Part shown: positions 63,801 through 64,000 of the stretch, in pieces
Numbering within the stretch: position 1 is the stretch's first letter
How the letters are laid out: every line of letters starts with the position of its first letter
The notes under the pieces: generated by a model
Databases searched by the model: none
What the model was told of the DNA's origin: nothing
Seen by the model: only the letters and a program-made list of their open reading frames with translations
Assembly (NCBI RefSeq): GCF_001580995.1
Contig: NZ_LHZU01000131.1
Location: 1 to 64,000 of the forward strand
Source: Acetobacter senegalensis
GTDB lineage: Bacteria > Pseudomonadota > Alphaproteobacteria > Acetobacterales > Acetobacteraceae
DNA length: 64,000 nt
Reading direction: 5' to 3'
Position numbers and translations under genes: made by a program

Positions 63801-64000
63801 TTAGAACTGCGGCAGAGTGGTGGCGTCTTTCAGGTCCGCATTCAAACGATCCTTCTGCGCCTGCAATGCCTTCTGGGAATTTTCCCCCGCGTTAGTCCAT
63901 TTGTTTTGTGCATTTGTCAGCTTGTTCTGCCATTTCTGACGGGTGGCTGCATCCGCGTTCTGCCACTTCTGCTGCGCGTTCTTTTCTGTGTCCGTCAGTT
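63801..64000 (-). CDS. C-terminal part of a repetitive helical protein (cut by window edge)
   Basis: Sixty-five codons plus a TAA stop (63801-63803) are visible; the start lies beyond base 64000. The sequence repeats a K-W-Q/T-N-A unit with about 10-residue spacing (NAQQKWQNADAATRQKWQNK, then LTNAQNKWTNAGENSQKALQ) and ends DATTLPQF. It is rich in Asn, Gln, Lys and Ala and is predicted helical, perhaps an amphipathic coiled coil. I do not recognise the family. The upstream terminator is shared with the helicase gene. Confidence 0.75.
   Translation of the reverse strand, partial: LTDTEKNAQQKWQNADAATRQKWQNKLTNAQNKWTNAGENSQKALQAQKDRLNADLKDATTLPQF

Overview
The window reads as chromosomal DNA of an acetic acid bacterium (Acetobacteraceae, Alphaproteobacteria; Acetobacter, Komagataeibacter or Gluconobacter type). 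The reasons are the moderately high GC with strong third-position GC bias, a separate F0 operon of the order atpI-atpB-atpE-atpF'-atpF with two different b subunits, speD-speE, dapF-mtaB-ftsY, rpsO-pnp, and protein sequences of alphaproteobacterial character. The genus is an inference. No CRISPR array, insertion sequence, prophage or rRNA operon was seen.

Layout. 1-5.1 kb: glycine cleavage operon gcvT-gcvH-gcvP (minus strand) behind a tandem glycine riboswitch. 5.1-6.6 kb: speD-speE for spermidine, with a terminator-like hairpin between the genes. 6.7-9.4 kb: a large exported TPR protein. 9.6-11.2 kb: a tiny lipoprotein, a LysR regulator, an intergenic region with DnaA-box-like sites and tRNA-Lys(UUU). 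11.4-15.3 kb: gyrA-coaD-ppiB. 15.6-21.1 kb: a YqaE/Pmp3-type peptide, a nitronate-monooxygenase-like enzyme and truB-rpsO-pnp. 21.4-24.9 kb: a plus-strand Mla/MCE-type lipid transporter. 25.1-36.8 kb: a six-gene minus-strand cluster: type I secretion ATPase and adaptor, a Sel1-repeat protein, a 1024-residue TPR-GT2-GT4 glycosyltransferase, a 440-residue protein with an acidic block and a basic tail, and a GT4 glycosyltransferase with a histone-H1-like tail. 36.9-45.3 kb: a short CobW-like frame head-to-head with metH, then a Na/Pi-type transporter, a small unknown protein, cvpA and purF. 45.5-49.4 kb: pqiABC, a second MCE system. 49.6-51.1 kb: tRNA-Thr(CGU) and a gene-poor stretch with two possible micro-proteins. 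51.1-53.6 kb: a GT2/ArnT-like pair. 53.6-56.2 kb: the F0 operon. 56.3-59.7 kb: dapF-mtaB-ftsY and glyoxalase I. 59.9-64 kb: an outer-membrane porin, a DEAD-box helicase and the C-terminus of a repetitive protein cut by the window edge.

How the genes fit together. Most of the window is housekeeping (one-carbon and methionine metabolism, purines, polyamines, RNA decay, ATP synthesis, membrane-protein targeting). A second theme is the cell envelope: two MCE lipid-transport systems, a porin, a polyprenyl-phosphate-sugar style glycosyltransferase pair and the T1SS/glycosyltransferase cluster. That cluster is the best candidate for something undescribed. Its gene content suggests assembly or export of a glycosylated surface product, but no obvious RTX/adhesin substrate and no TolC-type outer-membrane channel is encoded beside it.
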